From Onchidella celtica (taxonomy: Eukaryota > Mollusca > Gastropoda > Systellommatophora > Onchidiidae), in assembly GCA_963931925.1 (NCBI GenBank), contig OZ007572.1, forward strand, positions 21,632,882-21,696,881: DNA of 64,000 nucleotides, in the 5' to 3' direction. A model generated the notes under the pieces. The model searched no databases. It was not told where the DNA came from and saw nothing but the letters and a program-made list of their open reading frames with translations. The translations under genes were made by a program, and so were the position numbers. Within the stretch, counting starts at the first letter, position 1. Every line of letters starts with the position of its first letter. Positions 11,869 through 24,217 of this stretch are shown here, piece by piece.

Positions 11869-11882
11869 ACTCTCTCTCTCCC
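11787..11882. repeat. (CT)n microsatellite
   Basis: Two CT runs separated by a poly-C run (about 11835-11846). Frames across it on the minus strand are Arg/Glu repeats without biological meaning. Confidence 0.92.
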
Positions 11883-13356
11883 TTTTTATTCTACATGAAG
11901 TAACTTTGTCGCGGCTGGAAGTTCCAAGACCCCGCGAGGACCCCTGGAGAAAAGATCGTTCTCTTTGTTTACTGTGATGTTCTTTGGCCATTGTTTTTTT
12001 TTAAAGAAGGAAAAAGGGGTGGGGATGATATGTGTGTGGGGAGGGGAGGAGGGGGGAGACTCTAGGAACATTTAGTGCATGTTGCAAGACAAAATTGCGT
12101 CAGTCTACAAGCTTCAGGGCATTTGTTTTGTTGTTTTTTTACTCCTGAAATTGCTTTTCAAGTAAAGCAGTGTTTTGAAGAATTATGCAGAATGTTCAGC
12201 AGCGTAATCACGCGGAAAAGAAACAAACAGTAGCAAATTAATTACTGTCCATTCATGCATCGGCATATTTTCCGTGGAACTGAACACGCAGTGCGCACTG
12301 TGGGCCATTGCGAGTTTCCGCAGCCAAACTGTCGAAGCCAAAGTTGTAAGCTGAGAGTCATCACATGATATCTACTGTCATACAGTGGAATGGAGACTGG
12401 GAATTGCTGTGGTGCGCAGAGCCTAACACTTCTTTATCAATACTTGTGCTAATAGCGCAAGGGGTCAAGTCAGTAATGCCTCTTGTTTTGTTTGTTTGTT
12501 TGAGACGTGGACAATAGAACTAAACGGAACTTGGTACACTTGTGAGACTGAAACAAGTCAGTCTCGCTAGGTGACTGAACTCACAAAGGAAGCTCAAGTC
12601 TTGAATTCAGATCGACGCTAACCAGATTTAACCCAGTGCGCTGCTAGCCTTATAGATAATGCATGGTCGAAAAAGTTGAAACGTCAGTTGGGGTTTTGGC
12701 ACCAGCTTTACCGTGACATACAATCTGATGAATCGAAAATTGCCTAAAAGCGGAAGAATCCTGTTTTATTGCGCCTTTGTTTTCATATTTAATAGAATTA
12801 CTTAAGAAAACTGCTTATTAACACAGTATTGTATGCCGGTGTTTTTCTGAATTTCAGAAATACTACGATATGACAGATGATGCAGTGATTGACTAGGATC
12901 TTGGTGCAATAGTTGTCATTCAGTCTTTTATTAACAGAAACTCTTTTAGTCTTTATTAGAATCCATGCAGTTCCTAAACTGCCCTTCATAAGCCAGCCAG
13001 CCATTTTTTCCTTCCTCCCACTCTAGGTATTACATACATTCAAATTAAGAACGATATCAGACTCCAAAACAAACCATGCATTTACATGCAATTACCACAG
13101 TAACGATCCGGGTACGTTGCCAATAGCGGTGCATGCAGTAACATCTGTTTTAACACATACCAACATCGACCTGGCGTCTTGTGTCGGCAACTTTGCCAGA
13201 AGGATTTCATCGTAAATCGTTTATTGTCCTTTTAATTTTCCAGAACCATTTAACTAATTTAAGACTAAACTAACTACACCCCCCCCCCTCCCTCCTTTCC
13301 CCTGACAGGCTAACCTCCTTTGTTGTGGTGGTGTTTGTTTGTTGTTTTTTTTTAGC
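11883..13356. other. non-coding stretch
   Basis: No gene or bounded repeat is recognised. Poly-T (about 11995-12003, 13345-13353) and poly-C (about 13279-13287) runs are present. Confidence 0.5.
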
Positions 13357-13880
13357 AAAAAGAAACATTGAGCATTGAGGAATCATCAATCGTTTTGCTA
13401 TTTTTAATTTTACAACAATTTCACATTAGACCCATCCCCATCCCATCCGAGGTGCCTCTTATTTAGCACAGCATTGAGAGATCGTTAACCATTTTTACCA
13501 GTTTTGATTTTATAACGATTTCAGAGCAGACCCATCCCCACCCCATCATAGGTGCCGCCTACTTAGCACAGCATTGAGAGATCGTTAACCATTTTATCTT
13601 TTTTGATTTTATAACGATTTTACAGCAGACCCATCCCCACCCCATCATACGGGCTGCCCATTTGACATAGCATTGAGATATGGTGAACCGTTTTACCACT
13701 TTTAATTTTACAACCATTTTATACTAGATTCCCCCCTACCCCCGGTGCAGCCTTTTTTTTTTTTTTTTAGCACAGAATTGAGAGTTTGGTGACCGTTTTG
13801 TCATTTTAATTGTAGAACAAGTTCACACTAGACACCCACCGGAGGTGCCGCCTTTTAAACACAGCATTGAGGAGAGTGAT
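13357..13880. repeat. tandem array of a ~100-bp unit, five to six copies
   Basis: Each unit contains AGCACAGCATTGAGAG, then GATCGTTAACC or a variant, a T-rich stretch with ATTTTATAACGATTT, and a C-rich GACCCATCCCCACCCCATC. The anchor GCACAG recurs near 13466, 13566, 13664, 13770 and 13858, spacings of 100, 98, 106 and 88. An earlier diverged unit begins near 13357. Central copies are most alike and outer ones more diverged, as expected for an array maintained by unequal exchange. Confidence 0.85.
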
Positions 13881-14702
13881 GAGTGCCAACAGGTTGCGCC
13901 AAACACTGTAATCTTTGTTTGATTGTGCCTCATCATCTATTGATGCAGGCCTGAAAGCTGTTTTCTCAAGAAACCACACAGATCGATTTGGCTTGTGCCA
14001 CACTTGTCTTTGCATTGCAAGGTCTTCTTCAAGGTGGCTCGGGGACGAAGAGACAGACAGAAGGAATAGATGTTTAAAATTCAAGATTCTTTTGCATTGG
14101 AAGAGAGTTCAAAGCTCGTCAAAATACGATCCAGCGAGGAGGCGAACGGGGAGAAAGAAGCTAACATTACATCGAGGTATCGTTGGCCCTTTGATGAAAC
14201 CCCATAAGCACATTCGCACATCTGCAGATGATAATTGTATGTTACCAAAATTAATATTCTGTGGATTCCTAGGGGGATGTAAAAGAAAAGTTACAGTATT
14301 ACTTCAAAGGTTATGTTCAAACTTCATAACTGAACATGTACGCAAGAAAAAGGAATACATTTCTTGTGAAAGAGCACTGTGTTTTTCTTCTTTCATAAAA
14401 CTTGTTCTATTGCATTTGTGCGGTTTCCTGATAGAGCCAGCAGTATATTACCGGAAAATCTAGAATAGGGGAGTGGACTCATTGCGCTGTAGAACAAAGG
14501 AAATTAAAGATGGAAAGGCGAAGCGGAATTTATGAAAATAAAAGGAAACAACCCGGGGGAGTCACCCAGCGTATAGAAGTGTCATTGGTATAATTGTTAG
14601 ATGAAAGAAAAAAAAAAAGAAAGATCGCGAAAGAATTCGAGGAGACACAACCTGCAAGAACATAATAAATGCAGTTGAAAAAAAAACAACACCAATGCTG
14701 TC
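13881..14702. other. non-coding stretch with an unsupported 182-codon frame
   Basis: A frame of 182 codons on the + strand (13915-14463) begins at a TTG inside the end of the preceding satellite array. It has no recognisable domain, so I do not call it a gene. The last eight bases (14695-14702) are the left target duplication of the next element. Confidence 0.45.
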
Positions 14703-14883
14703 CAGTGGCGGATCCACTGTGAAATTAATGAAGCTTAAGCTTCAGGGCCCATATTCCCGAAGGGGTCCTGATGAAATTTTTTTTAATGAGTAAATCTTGG
14801 ATGTTGGCCTACTGTTGCAGGTTGGGATGGAGCCCAATAACAGTTGAAGCTACAGGGTCCCCAAAAATATAAATCCGCCACTG
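14703..14883. mobile_element. 181-bp hAT-like MITE
   Basis: The ends are CAGTGGCGGATCCA on the left and, inverted, CAGTGGCGGATTTA on the right. The flanking octamers ATGCTGTC (14695-14702) and ATGCCGTT (14884-14891) match at six of eight positions, consistent with a decayed 8-bp duplication. A second, inner inverted segment is visible (CTTCAGGGCCC against its right-hand partner near GGGTCCCC). Ends starting CAGTGGCGGAT are common in animal hAT MITEs. No coding capacity. Confidence 0.8.
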
Positions 14884-14891
14884 ATGCCGTT

Positions 14892-15955
14892 TGAACCAGT
14901 CTTTGAATTCCTTTCCAGTGCACTGTCATCACGTGACTATGCTGCTGGACGTGATGTTGGTCAGGCATGAACCAATCAGGAGCTATGGGAACAGACAGGT
15001 CATGTGTTTTGTCTGGGAGCTCCAGTAAATGACAGACTTTCCTCGTTGGGAATTCACCGGCCCAGCAAATCTAATCTGAATCGGCCAGAGATATAATGTT
15101 TGTTTGAGAATGAAAGGCAACAGCTGCGCCGGATTTATAATCTAGACTGTAGATCCAATCATTAAGGGCCTTGGGGAATTTGGTTTCTTCTAAAGGCAAA
15201 TCAGATTAGATCAAATTGCCTGGCTACCGTTTTGGCGAATACATTAAAACCACTTTATTTTGTGAGTTGTTTCTGAGCTGTTTGGGAGGCTTTGTGAATG
15301 TACGGATGTAAATCCCTATTGATTAATCATAAAGTTGTTTTATACTGTAGAAGAAGTCAAGAATAAAATATATACGTTGACTTTAAAACACGGTCACACG
15401 TTTAGAATGTTTGTGTTCTGAGAGCGGAGTGTATAATGTAAGCATGAACCGCTTTTTGGTGGACTGAAGACAAGTATTCTTGAGTCGAAATGCAGAAGAA
15501 AAGGAGATGAAGATGAACAGTCTAGTTACATAATTAACAGGCATGGGGAAAACCTGTATCATTGGCATTGTGATCTATTATACAATCACAAAGAGTAATC
15601 AATTTCATTAATTATTATCGGTGTTCTTGATTACATCTTCTCTGTGCCTTGAAATATATGGCAGATCCCGAGAGTCTTCTCTGGACTGGCAAGAGGGAAT
15701 GTAATAACAGGTGATCTTGACATGAGTGAACATTACACCGCACGAAATTATATTTCTCCTGGCCCAAGTGCTCTTGAGCGGAGTTTTCTCATTTATTTAA
15801 TGATATAATTTTTCTACCATCGGTTGGAAATTAAATGCGGAGATCATCAAGTATATCATGGAAATGGCGGCTGACCCAAAATAATGGCGTCCACTTCAGT
15901 TTTGAATTTGGGAGGTTTCTGATAGCACCTCAAAGGCGTTGCAGAAATAGGCTGC
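14892..15955. other. non-coding stretch with a weak inverted repeat
   Basis: AATCTAATCTGA near 15070 recurs inverted near 15200 (TCAGATTAGATC). This could mark another small element of about 160 bp, but the ends are not clear. No gene is recognised. Confidence 0.4.
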
Positions 15956-16066
15956 TTTGGGGAACCGTAGTAGTCTATTTACAAAGCCGAATAAAGAAAA
16001 GACTGAGTTGTTTTCACTACTCATCTATGCCTTACAGTGTAAAATACCAAGGGCCTCTTATATCAA
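15956..16066 (+). repeat. dispersed repeat C, copy 1
   Basis: This stretch aligns with 57774-57866. Shared blocks include ACAAAGCCGAA, AGAAAA.ACTGAGTT and AAATACCA with a GG(G/T)CC block after it. The ends are not defined, so the element type is unknown. Confidence 0.6.
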
Positions 16067-16878
16067 GGCATAGTGCATACACAGTCTCTCAGCCATCTTT
16101 TGCAGGTTTTACCATTTCTGTTGTATGGGGCACATCGGTGGTGTATTGCCGATTATCAGTCGAATGATTTTGACTGGCGGGTGAATGTTCACTGTCTGGA
16201 TTGGCGCGTTTGAAGAACCGGAACGAAAACGATTTGGGTGCAGTGCTGCATTCGTCCATTTTTTTTCCTCCAATACAGGCAGAGTCCTTATAGTTTTTTT
16301 AAGTATTCAATAAAGAAAAAAAAATTATTGATTCGTGGTGTCCCATGAAAGCTGTGTGGAACAGCTTCCACAGCTATACAGCCACACTGTTGATTCTTTC
16401 GTTACAATTTTGTTACAAATGTCAAATAAGATAAAACGGCCCAGCATTGTGCCCCCCCCCCCCCCGCGCATTCCACCACTGGGAGTTCACCGTGGACGGA
16501 TCCAGAAGAGTCGTTTTGTTGTTTTATTGTGTTTATTGTTGTGGTCGCTGCTACTGTCGTTGTTGTCCGTGTTCGTTGTTGATTTAATCGATTTGTCTTG
16601 TCCTAATGTTTCTGTGGCCGACAGTAGCGCATATCATTAAGGCTGAATTAACGTAAATAACACAGTGTGTTGCAGTAGTGGAAGTACCACTCTTGAAGAG
16701 ATTGTGAGATAGAATGAAGTATCACTCAGCCTGTGGCTCACGTGGCCCTCTGGAGTTATTCTGAAGTGAAATTTGCAGCATATTGAGCGACAGCCGAGAG
16801 CTGCCATATCTGCACGCACGAGTCCTTAATCGTGTGTAGTACCCGCAGGTTCGCCTTACCTGGAGGGTAGTTTTAGGC
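16067..16878. other. non-coding stretch
   Basis: A poly-C run lies at about 16452-16464. No gene is recognised. Confidence 0.5.
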
Positions 16879-17264
16879 CAAACTGTGTTTAGGTTTTTGT
16901 TTTATGGGGGTTCGCTGCCCTTGGCATTTATATCTCACTTTTTTTGTTTTTATTTTTCTTGTTATGGTTGGGATTCGTTTTTTAGAATTTTGCCCCGGCA
17001 GCGGTTCGGCCTGCTCTTTTGGATTTCCAACTGCAAAGGTATCTTTAACGTGCGAAACGGGCACAGAGGCAGTCCGAATTTTTCGTCCTTATCCGAGAAG
17101 TCTAGGTGCTCGATCCTACCTACCATAGGATCAGGGACAGGAAAATTTGAAAAAAATCCCAAACATCCAACATGCCTGCACCGACCGGGATTCGAACTCG
17201 GTACCTTCGGCATGAGAGGCGAGCACCTTGCCTGCAGGCCACCGTATCACTGTACGGCATTCCC
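16879..17264 (-). mobile_element. tRNA-headed SINE, about 385 bp
   Basis: Read on the minus strand, the head (about 17264-17165) contains a box-A-like GTGGCCTGCAGGC and a box B, GAGTTCGAATCCCGGTC, the two internal RNA polymerase III promoter blocks of a tRNA. The body then contains GCACGTTAAAGATACC, a block of a kind that recurs in invertebrate SINEs. The 3' end is A-rich (AAAACAAAAACC near 16885). The 3' boundary is approximate. I call it a SINE rather than a tRNA gene because the sequence around the boxes does not fold into a convincing acceptor stem and a long body follows. Confidence 0.8.
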
Positions 17265-18704
17265 ACTGTTTCAAGGTACATGTATTTTCTAGCTATGAAT
17301 TTATCTTTTTGATAGTGGAAACAAAAGGTTTTCGATGTACATGAACGTTTCTTTTATGGTTTAACTGCAGCGTCTCCGACTTAGGAGAGTCCTCGCCACC
17401 CCAGTCTGAAATTTCTGTAAAATCCAACTGGCATTCCTGTGTCTGAGGAACTGTATGTATGTCAGTTTGTTTGCCCAGCGGTGTATTCACCCAGCCCAGA
17501 AGAAGAAGAATGTGAGTCTGCAAGTCCGTTTGCTGAAAACGTTTCTAATTGTGCCCTTTCTGATAGAGCTGCCGTGTTTGCAGCAAAACTACAAAATGCT
17601 GCCTCTGTTGTCTCACGAGATGGCCATTAATATTTAAAAAGAAAAGCTCCCTGGCTGCCTTGAGCTGCTATGGTTTTTCAAAAATCTCTTTAGTTTTGTC
17701 TGCGGATCTCCTATAAATCATGGTGTGTATGGCTGGGGTTGGCCGCACGCAGCATTTTGTATGAGAGAGAACAAAAGAACAAACCAACAAAAAAATAGCA
17801 GAGAAGTCGGTACAGAAATTCTTTGTGAGAGTAGCCTAACTTCTACCGTGGGGGATTTTTTCATCTAGTTACGAGGTTACGTTACAGACAGATTGGCAGA
17901 CTGCGCCGATAGAATTCGATTCTGGGTAATTTTGTTCAATTGGCGACCAAAGGAAACGAAAACAATCAAATAGAATTATAGTATTTATCGTATTATTTGA
18001 CTGACATTCGTTTTTACTGTGGTGGTGAAAATTGTCCAGGCCGCGGCAGTGACCTAAGTCAAAACTGCTTTCATGTCTGAAAACGATTGGGAACTTTGCA
18101 TTTTCAACCTACATTTTCATTTGTGCGGTCTTGTTATTTTGAGTGTGAAAACGAATAATATAATGGCCACAATATAATAGAACAGAATAAAATCCTGATA
18201 TAGTTAGTGCACTGGGCGCGAGTGAGTTGCAGATGGGATATCCAGTGGGAAAGACGAACGTATCATATATTTTTGTATTAGAAAATTAGGAAGAGCATTA
18301 TTTCAGGCACAGATGCCGGGGTTGACACTGTTATGATCGCCCCGTCCCACCCCACCCACTCAAAATGAGAAATACGAAGGCGTTGATTCAAATGTGTGTA
18401 AAATACCTTATTGGCAGTAAAAGGAACGGAATGAGTAGTGAAACGAGGAAGTGAGATAGGAGAACCAGGAACTCGATGCACAGTATTGTTTGTTTGTTTG
18501 TTTTGTTTTGTTTACGAAAAGGAAAGAAACAGTTTGAATAAACAATGTAGGATCGTGTCCTCGTGCGTTAGAATCATTGGCTGCACGGCAGGACATAATC
18601 AAAACGGAAGGGCCTTTACATGCTGCCGCAAGAGCAGAGTAGAGCAGAAAGCTTGTGTGTTCAGTCTGTGGACAGAGCAGAGCACTCGGGTAGGTCTTCT
18701 CCAA
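17265..18704. other. non-coding stretch
   Basis: No gene or bounded repeat is recognised. Confidence 0.5.
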
Positions 18705-18767
18705 TATAACACTTTTATCTGCTCTGCTCTTCTCTGTTCGCAGTACGATTTTCCCCCAATTAGTATA

Positions 18768-19104
18768 ACCAGAGAGTATAGATATATAGAGAGGTTTCAC
18801 TATTTGTCGATTTGCACTGCAAGACACGGGCGGCTCCGCGAAACCAGTGTTAGCATGGAGCGGAAAGTAGGTCGCTGCGGTAAAAAATACCAGTTTGTGC
18901 ATTTCCACGGGGGCGTAAGAACCTGCAAGCGTCTCTAAATAGTTTCAGTCAGCCCAAAAATACGAACAAACCACAGTAAACAGATATGCACAATATCTTT
19001 GGTGAAGGCGGTCTCTTTCAATTCTTCAATTTCTTGTTTACCGCAGCAACCTAGTTTCGCGATTTGGCGGAAGTGAGATCTCTCTATACATTTATACTCT
19101 CTGG
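18768..19104. mobile_element. inverted-repeat element with ACCAGAGAGTATA ends
   Basis: The left end ACCAGAGAGTATAGATATAT (18768 on) continues into AGAGAGG and is matched in inverse by the right end, where CTCTCTGGT closes at 19104. The inverted repeat is about 33 bp with a few mismatches. The interior is non-coding. Immediately outside, TATAACATTTTATCTGCTC (from 19105) is a near-copy of the sequence at 18705-18727, which lies about 40 bases left of the element. This relation is unexplained. Confidence 0.7.
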
Positions 19105-19126
19105 TATAACATTTTATCTGCTCTGC

Positions 19127-20099
19127 GGCGCTGGCAATCTGCAAGTGTCAGCCCCTTAAGAGTGCTAGAATAATGGTCGTTCACCAAGCTCGGGAAGTCA
19201 ACTTCAGAGAAAAAAGAACAGCAGCAACAACAAAAACGGCATGATGAACTGCGTACATTGTTCTTGTTAAGGTCATCAGTGTGCTGGATAAAAAGAAAAC
19301 AGTGGTAAAGCTGCATATTAAAATATGTTTTTAGGTGTTCCGATTTCCTGCCATTCTGATCGGAAAGTTCACGAATGTTAGCAAAACACACGAAGACGGC
19401 AATGAATGCAACGCGGTTTTGAAACCCTCTACGTCCAGCTAGTTATCCTTCCGTATAGTCGCACACGCATACATTACGCTCTACTCACCAAGGTGAATAC
19501 ATGTCCAGTGTCACTGATGCAGTATTACGTAATCCTCTCGTCCTCGCCAGCATTTAGCACAGAAATCACACACTGTCAATAAAATTCACCTGCGAATGAG
19601 GGTCAACCACTCCGCCAAGTGTACGATACGTGCAGTCCCTCCTCACAACACGTTACAACGTCCTTAATCCCATTGTACATGAAACAAGCACGCACGTCGT
19701 GGAAGCACCTGTTATTTCCTTTGCACTCAGAATATAGAAAGGAGCCTGGGGATTAAATAAATAATATAACACTGGATGTTATACCACTGTACAGCTGGTG
19801 CTTCAAAGGGCGAACACTGCCCCAAGAAGAAGGGGAAGAAAAAGAATTGTAAAAAAAGAGTGCAAACGCGCCGTTATCGACGCGAAATGCAAATTAACGT
19901 TTTCACACCTGAATCAATGGCTCAATCCTACATTTAACGGAAGGCAACACTCAACACAATTGATCACAAGTGTATATGTTGCAGTAATGTTCTCTTCGGC
20001 GTTAGGTGGTGAATCTTTCAAAGCATCCATTTGAGAATGTTATAAAACGACAGGGGGGGGGGGGGGGGGGGAGTTAAAATGAATTTGAAAAAATTTCAT
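19127..20099. other. non-coding stretch with a 19-base G run
   Basis: The G run is at about 20053-20071. No gene is recognised. Confidence 0.5.
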
Positions 20100-20334
20100 C
20101 CCCTTAGAATGACAAGGTTCTAACTCCTTTCTGTCAACTATTGAGAAATTGATGGTTGAAGTTTCACTTGCTCAATAGCTTTTAGAGATAAGACTTTTAA
20201 AAATACTACTTACACAATTACACACCGTATTGGCTTGATACTTTGACCCACAAATAAGGAGGCCTGTAGAAGTAGTGTCTAGTGTATCGCTTATTTCCGC
20301 AAAAGTGGAGATAGAACCTTGTCCTTCTAAGGGG
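20100..20334. mobile_element. 235-bp MITE with CCCCTTAGAA ends
   Basis: Left end CCCCTTAGAATGACAAGG is mirrored by the right end, whose inverse reads CCCCTTAGAAGGACAAGG. The match continues through GTTCTA and CTCC, for an inverted repeat of about 28 bp with two mismatches. No target duplication is clear. No coding capacity. The element lies just after a poly-G run. Confidence 0.82.
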
Positions 20335-23237
20335 ACAAGTTATTAGTGATGTTTTGCAAATGTTCCTTTTAAATTCATTAATCACTGGTAATCTGTGAGC
20401 AACACGGTCAGCCATTCACTTGCGGTATCATTAAGTTCAGCTAATAGATTCTGAAATCCCGAATGTTTAGGAATTCGAAAAAAAAAATTCTTTTTTTTTA
20501 AAAAGTGCACGCAAAGTGAAGAAATCTATCCACTGAATGAACGACACAGTGAAAATAAAATTGACGTGACTCGGGCATCACTCACATGACTGAGGGAATG
20601 AATAGTAAACGGTTATGAATGTGAATATACACTTCGTTGATCCTCTATGAACAAGCATGAGACACAAGGAAAGGCGGCACAGCATTTAGTACAGGGAAGA
20701 CTAAGCAGTGTGAGAGCGCTGTGCCACTGAGCGCACCATACAAAAAAAAAAAAAAGAAACTCGCATTATCCATAGATTGCACTGCACGCTCCGCCATTTA
20801 TCCATGTGCTAGTACTTTAACCTCGCGATGGCTTTCCTTTGATCTCGGATGGCGGCATCCGAATAATATACCTGGGTGTCTGGATTATTTTTTTGTGTCA
20901 AACAGCATTTTCATCTCAAGCTGTACGCACACATTTGACTGATTAACTGAGCAATTCATCGTCGCCATACACTTTAGAGGACTCAAGATCTAAGAAATGC
21001 ATCTTAACAATGCCCCCCCCCCCCAAAAAAAAAGACCGATGTTAGGCGACCGTAGCACTTTTTAAAAATATAAACCATAGCTGCTGAGTGAAGGCAAGCC
21101 AATATTTTCTCTATCGGGCTTTGTATTTAGACTAAAGATCATAAATCAGCAACTTGCAGCCATTATTAATTATTATAACCCCCCCCCCCCCCTTGCTTTG
21201 CAAAACGCACGGACTCTAGTTTTTATGTTAGGCTTTGTACCAATGGTGACCGTAATTGCAATAAACATTCAACACATGCGGCACACGTTACAATTTCAGC
21301 GGTAAAGAGTACATTGAAGACGAAGACATTAGGAACAGCATGTTCCTGTCCCGACTGTTGTCACTCTAAAAGAGAGTACTACAGCCTGCAGCACGTCGTG
21401 TATTGAGCTATCTTTTGCCGCAAATTAATAGTCCAAGTGATTCCTTCGCACGCCCTTCGAGTTACAGATTCGTGGTCATTGCTGCAAATTTGATCTGCGG
21501 ATTGTGTCCATCCAAAAAAAAAACAAACACACACACACAAATAAACCACCTGTTGTTTGCAACTCTATTGAATTGCATCGACATCAGTGTCTGGCCCAGA
21601 ACGGCGATCGGGTTGAACAAAGGGGATGAATCAAAATCAAGAATTACACATTTATTTGTTCTCAGTGAATTATAAATCTTCGGTGGTCCTGAAAGACACT
21701 GCATTAAATAAAATTTCCAAGCGTATATAATATACAACTTCTTTTGGAGACATTGTGTATAAACTGAATGTAATTCAGGATGTGAGTAAATGTTTTGAGA
21801 ACTGTACCAGGGTGAGACTGCATTGCTCGAGTTCAAGATTATGGCCGGTCCAGAGGGTTTGACTTATAACTGACAAACAGCATTGTGCAGGAGATCAGGT
21901 CAGTTCCGTTATAAAATGCAGGAGCGCGCAGAAGCAGAGATGATCCTAATTATTTTGTACTGTGTTGCTGCAGGTAAAATTAATCTCCAGTTGAATGAGT
22001 TCTTTTTTACCGGAAGTCCGGGTAGAATCACTCCTATACACAAAAAAAAAACAAAACAAAGAACTAAATTCCGAACAAGCTGGCTGTTTTTTTTTTTTTT
22101 ATTGCGGCAATAAAGAATGAGATCTTGAACTGAACACAAGAAACAGCACATACATTTTAGGCGGCCACTTCATAAGGAAGAGAGAGTTGCAGAGGAGTGG
22201 AATTATGGAAGTTGCATGTTGTAATACAACGCAAGCATCACTTTATTCCAGCTCACACAACAAACAAAATGCCCTCGGATATAAAATTTCCCATAAGTTA
22301 CGCTGGGTTCGTCGGTTCAAGCGGCTTCTGTCGTCATCCTATTAGACAGTCGTACTGCTTTTTTTTTTTTTTTAAACCGTGCTATACTTTTTGGGAATGG
22401 GCATATCGTATGGTACGGACAAAGCGAGTCGCGTCTGTCCTTGTGTAAATGATATAAAAACTCACACAAAAAAGCTGCTTTGTTCGCTTCTCCAACGGGG
22501 GATGGGGGATGCGAAAGCAGGGAGAATGATGTGAAACACTGATTTGCGTCAACTCCCTGGTCATTAAAATTGGTTCCATTATTAAGTCTACCGGAGAAGT
22601 TATTTTTTTTTCCCCAGCCGTTATAATAATATGTAATAGGATATATATTCATTGATTAGCTTACCTAATGAATGCTTTTTTGTTTGTTTGTTGTTGTTGT
22701 TGTTTCTACCTGAGTTTAAGGAAGGTTTCGATCAGCTGTGTTTTGACTCTTTTAGAGGTCCTCAGTTCTGATCTTTCGGAACGTACAAAACGGAGAACGT
22801 CATGCCCTAACAACACGACTTCATGACCAGTGCAGTTTTCAGCATCATAACGTATGCATCTGTCCCAGTGATTTATGTATCATGAAACACTTAGTTCAAC
22901 ACTTTTGTGTTTGGTGGGCTCAGACATTTTTAATCCATGGTTCCTCCATCTTGAGGTACGGTCAGTCCTGTTGTTACAAGTCCGCAATGAAGCAAATGCG
23001 TACGTGCACGTACATTATTACTTACACTGCCAGAGGCTTTCGGCGTTCAGCAAGACTTTGGGACCTTACGCTGAAGTCTCCGAGAAGCCAAAGAACTCAA
23101 CGGCGTTGAGCAAGACATAGGAAACTAATTGTGTCATCATCGTCCTCTTTACTGACTGCCTCTGCTAGAAACTAACAAGACACCATTAATTTTGTAGGCA
23201 CCATCGGAGAACTACGAACCCTGCTGTCTTACTCGTT
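20335..23237. other. non-coding stretch
   Basis: Poly-A, poly-C (about 21013-21023 and 21178-21192) and poly-T runs are present. Frames of 60-124 codons on both strands lack any recognisable motif. Confidence 0.5.
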
Positions 23238-23350
23238 GTAGGTGGCTGGGGGGTGGCACTTCTGGTAGGGTTTCCTCGCATGCTATCATTTTGTTGCATT
23301 TTGTCCATCGTCTTGCTTGTTTCCTCGTACAAAGCGACCGCTATCGTGTC
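23238..23350 (+). repeat. dispersed repeat M, copy 1
   Basis: This aligns with 45885-45995. Shared order: ACTTCTGGTAGG, CTATC, ATTTTGTC, ATCGTCT and a CCGCTATC/GTCGTTATC block. It is diverged and its boundaries are unknown. Confidence 0.5.
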
Positions 23351-24047
23351 ATTTGAAATTCAGTTCTTCCTCGCAACACGGTGTTTTTGAATAACGAATT
23401 ACTCAATTCAGTGCTTCTTCTAGAGGCTGCGCCAACACCACACGGAGAATGATACTGTGCTTTCTTATTTGCACCAAAATATTGCTAAAATTTGATTCAT
23501 TGATACTTTTGTTGGCTAAGTTCTAACATAAACAGGAAATCATACTGGAAGTGTTTGAAATACGGAAAGGTACGGTATTGCTTATAAAATAGAAAATGTA
23601 CCACGAAGAAGTGATAAAAATTCTACGTTGGAAATCTGAATCTTCTTCATTCGTTTTTCTTGGTAACAGGTAAATTATCATTGGCCAGTTTAAAAACTCT
23701 TCAAAAGCACAGAATATATGTGTGAGAGCTTCTATTTGTTTTCATTGAATATAACTGCACACCTACTTTTCGTTAATGAAGTTAGATAATTATGACGCCA
23801 GGTAATTATTTCCATTAGTGAACAGTTTTTCAAGATGTGCTCGAAATAACAAAATAACAATTTATTGATAAGTAACGGCAGTCCTTTTTTTTTTTTTTTT
23901 TGATTAATTAACTTGTAGCTACCTCAGCGAAGGAAAGAAACGGATGCTAAGTGTCAAAGGTGATATTATTAGCAAGAGATAAAAGATAGGCGTCTGCCAA
24001 TTCTGCTGTGGTGTTTCTCGTTTTTCTTTGTTCTGCACTTTTCGGTA

Positions 24048-24214
24048 GGCATTTGGCACTAGGTCGTGAGGCGATAGAAATACATGTGTTGGGAGAAGAG
24101 GGAAGAGTATTTCATGAGCTTTGTGATCTTGTCAGGGAGTCAGCTAATGTGGAAATGTTGGCGAGGTTGATGGCGGTAGAGAAGGCGTGTCGTCAGGAGA
24201 TATCCTCAGAGTAG
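24048..24214 (+). CDS. possible terminal exon, product unknown
   Basis: A pyrimidine-rich stretch ending CGGTAG precedes 24048 and looks like a good 3' splice site. From there an open frame of about 55 codons runs to TAG 24212-24214. The predicted peptide is rich in Leu, Glu, Arg and Val with a helical pattern (for example VFHELCDLVRES and MLARLMAVEKAC). Codon choice looks like coding sequence. I do not recognise a domain, and no matching upstream exon was found. It could be chance. Confidence 0.28.
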
Positions 24215-24217
24215 AGA

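Noticed and set aside
13915..14463. 182-codon frame
   Set aside because: No domain, starts at a TTG inside a satellite array, and no splice support; length alone is not enough in 64 kb of six-frame sequence.
15068..15225. Small inverted-repeat element with AATCTAATCTGA arms
   Set aside because: Arms are short and the ends cannot be placed; noted only as a weak repeat.
17165..17264. A tRNA gene on the minus strand
   Set aside because: Box A/B words are present but no convincing acceptor stem, and a SINE body follows.
18408..18938. Two 166-codon frames on opposite strands
   Set aside because: They overlap an inverted-repeat element and each other, with no recognisable motif.
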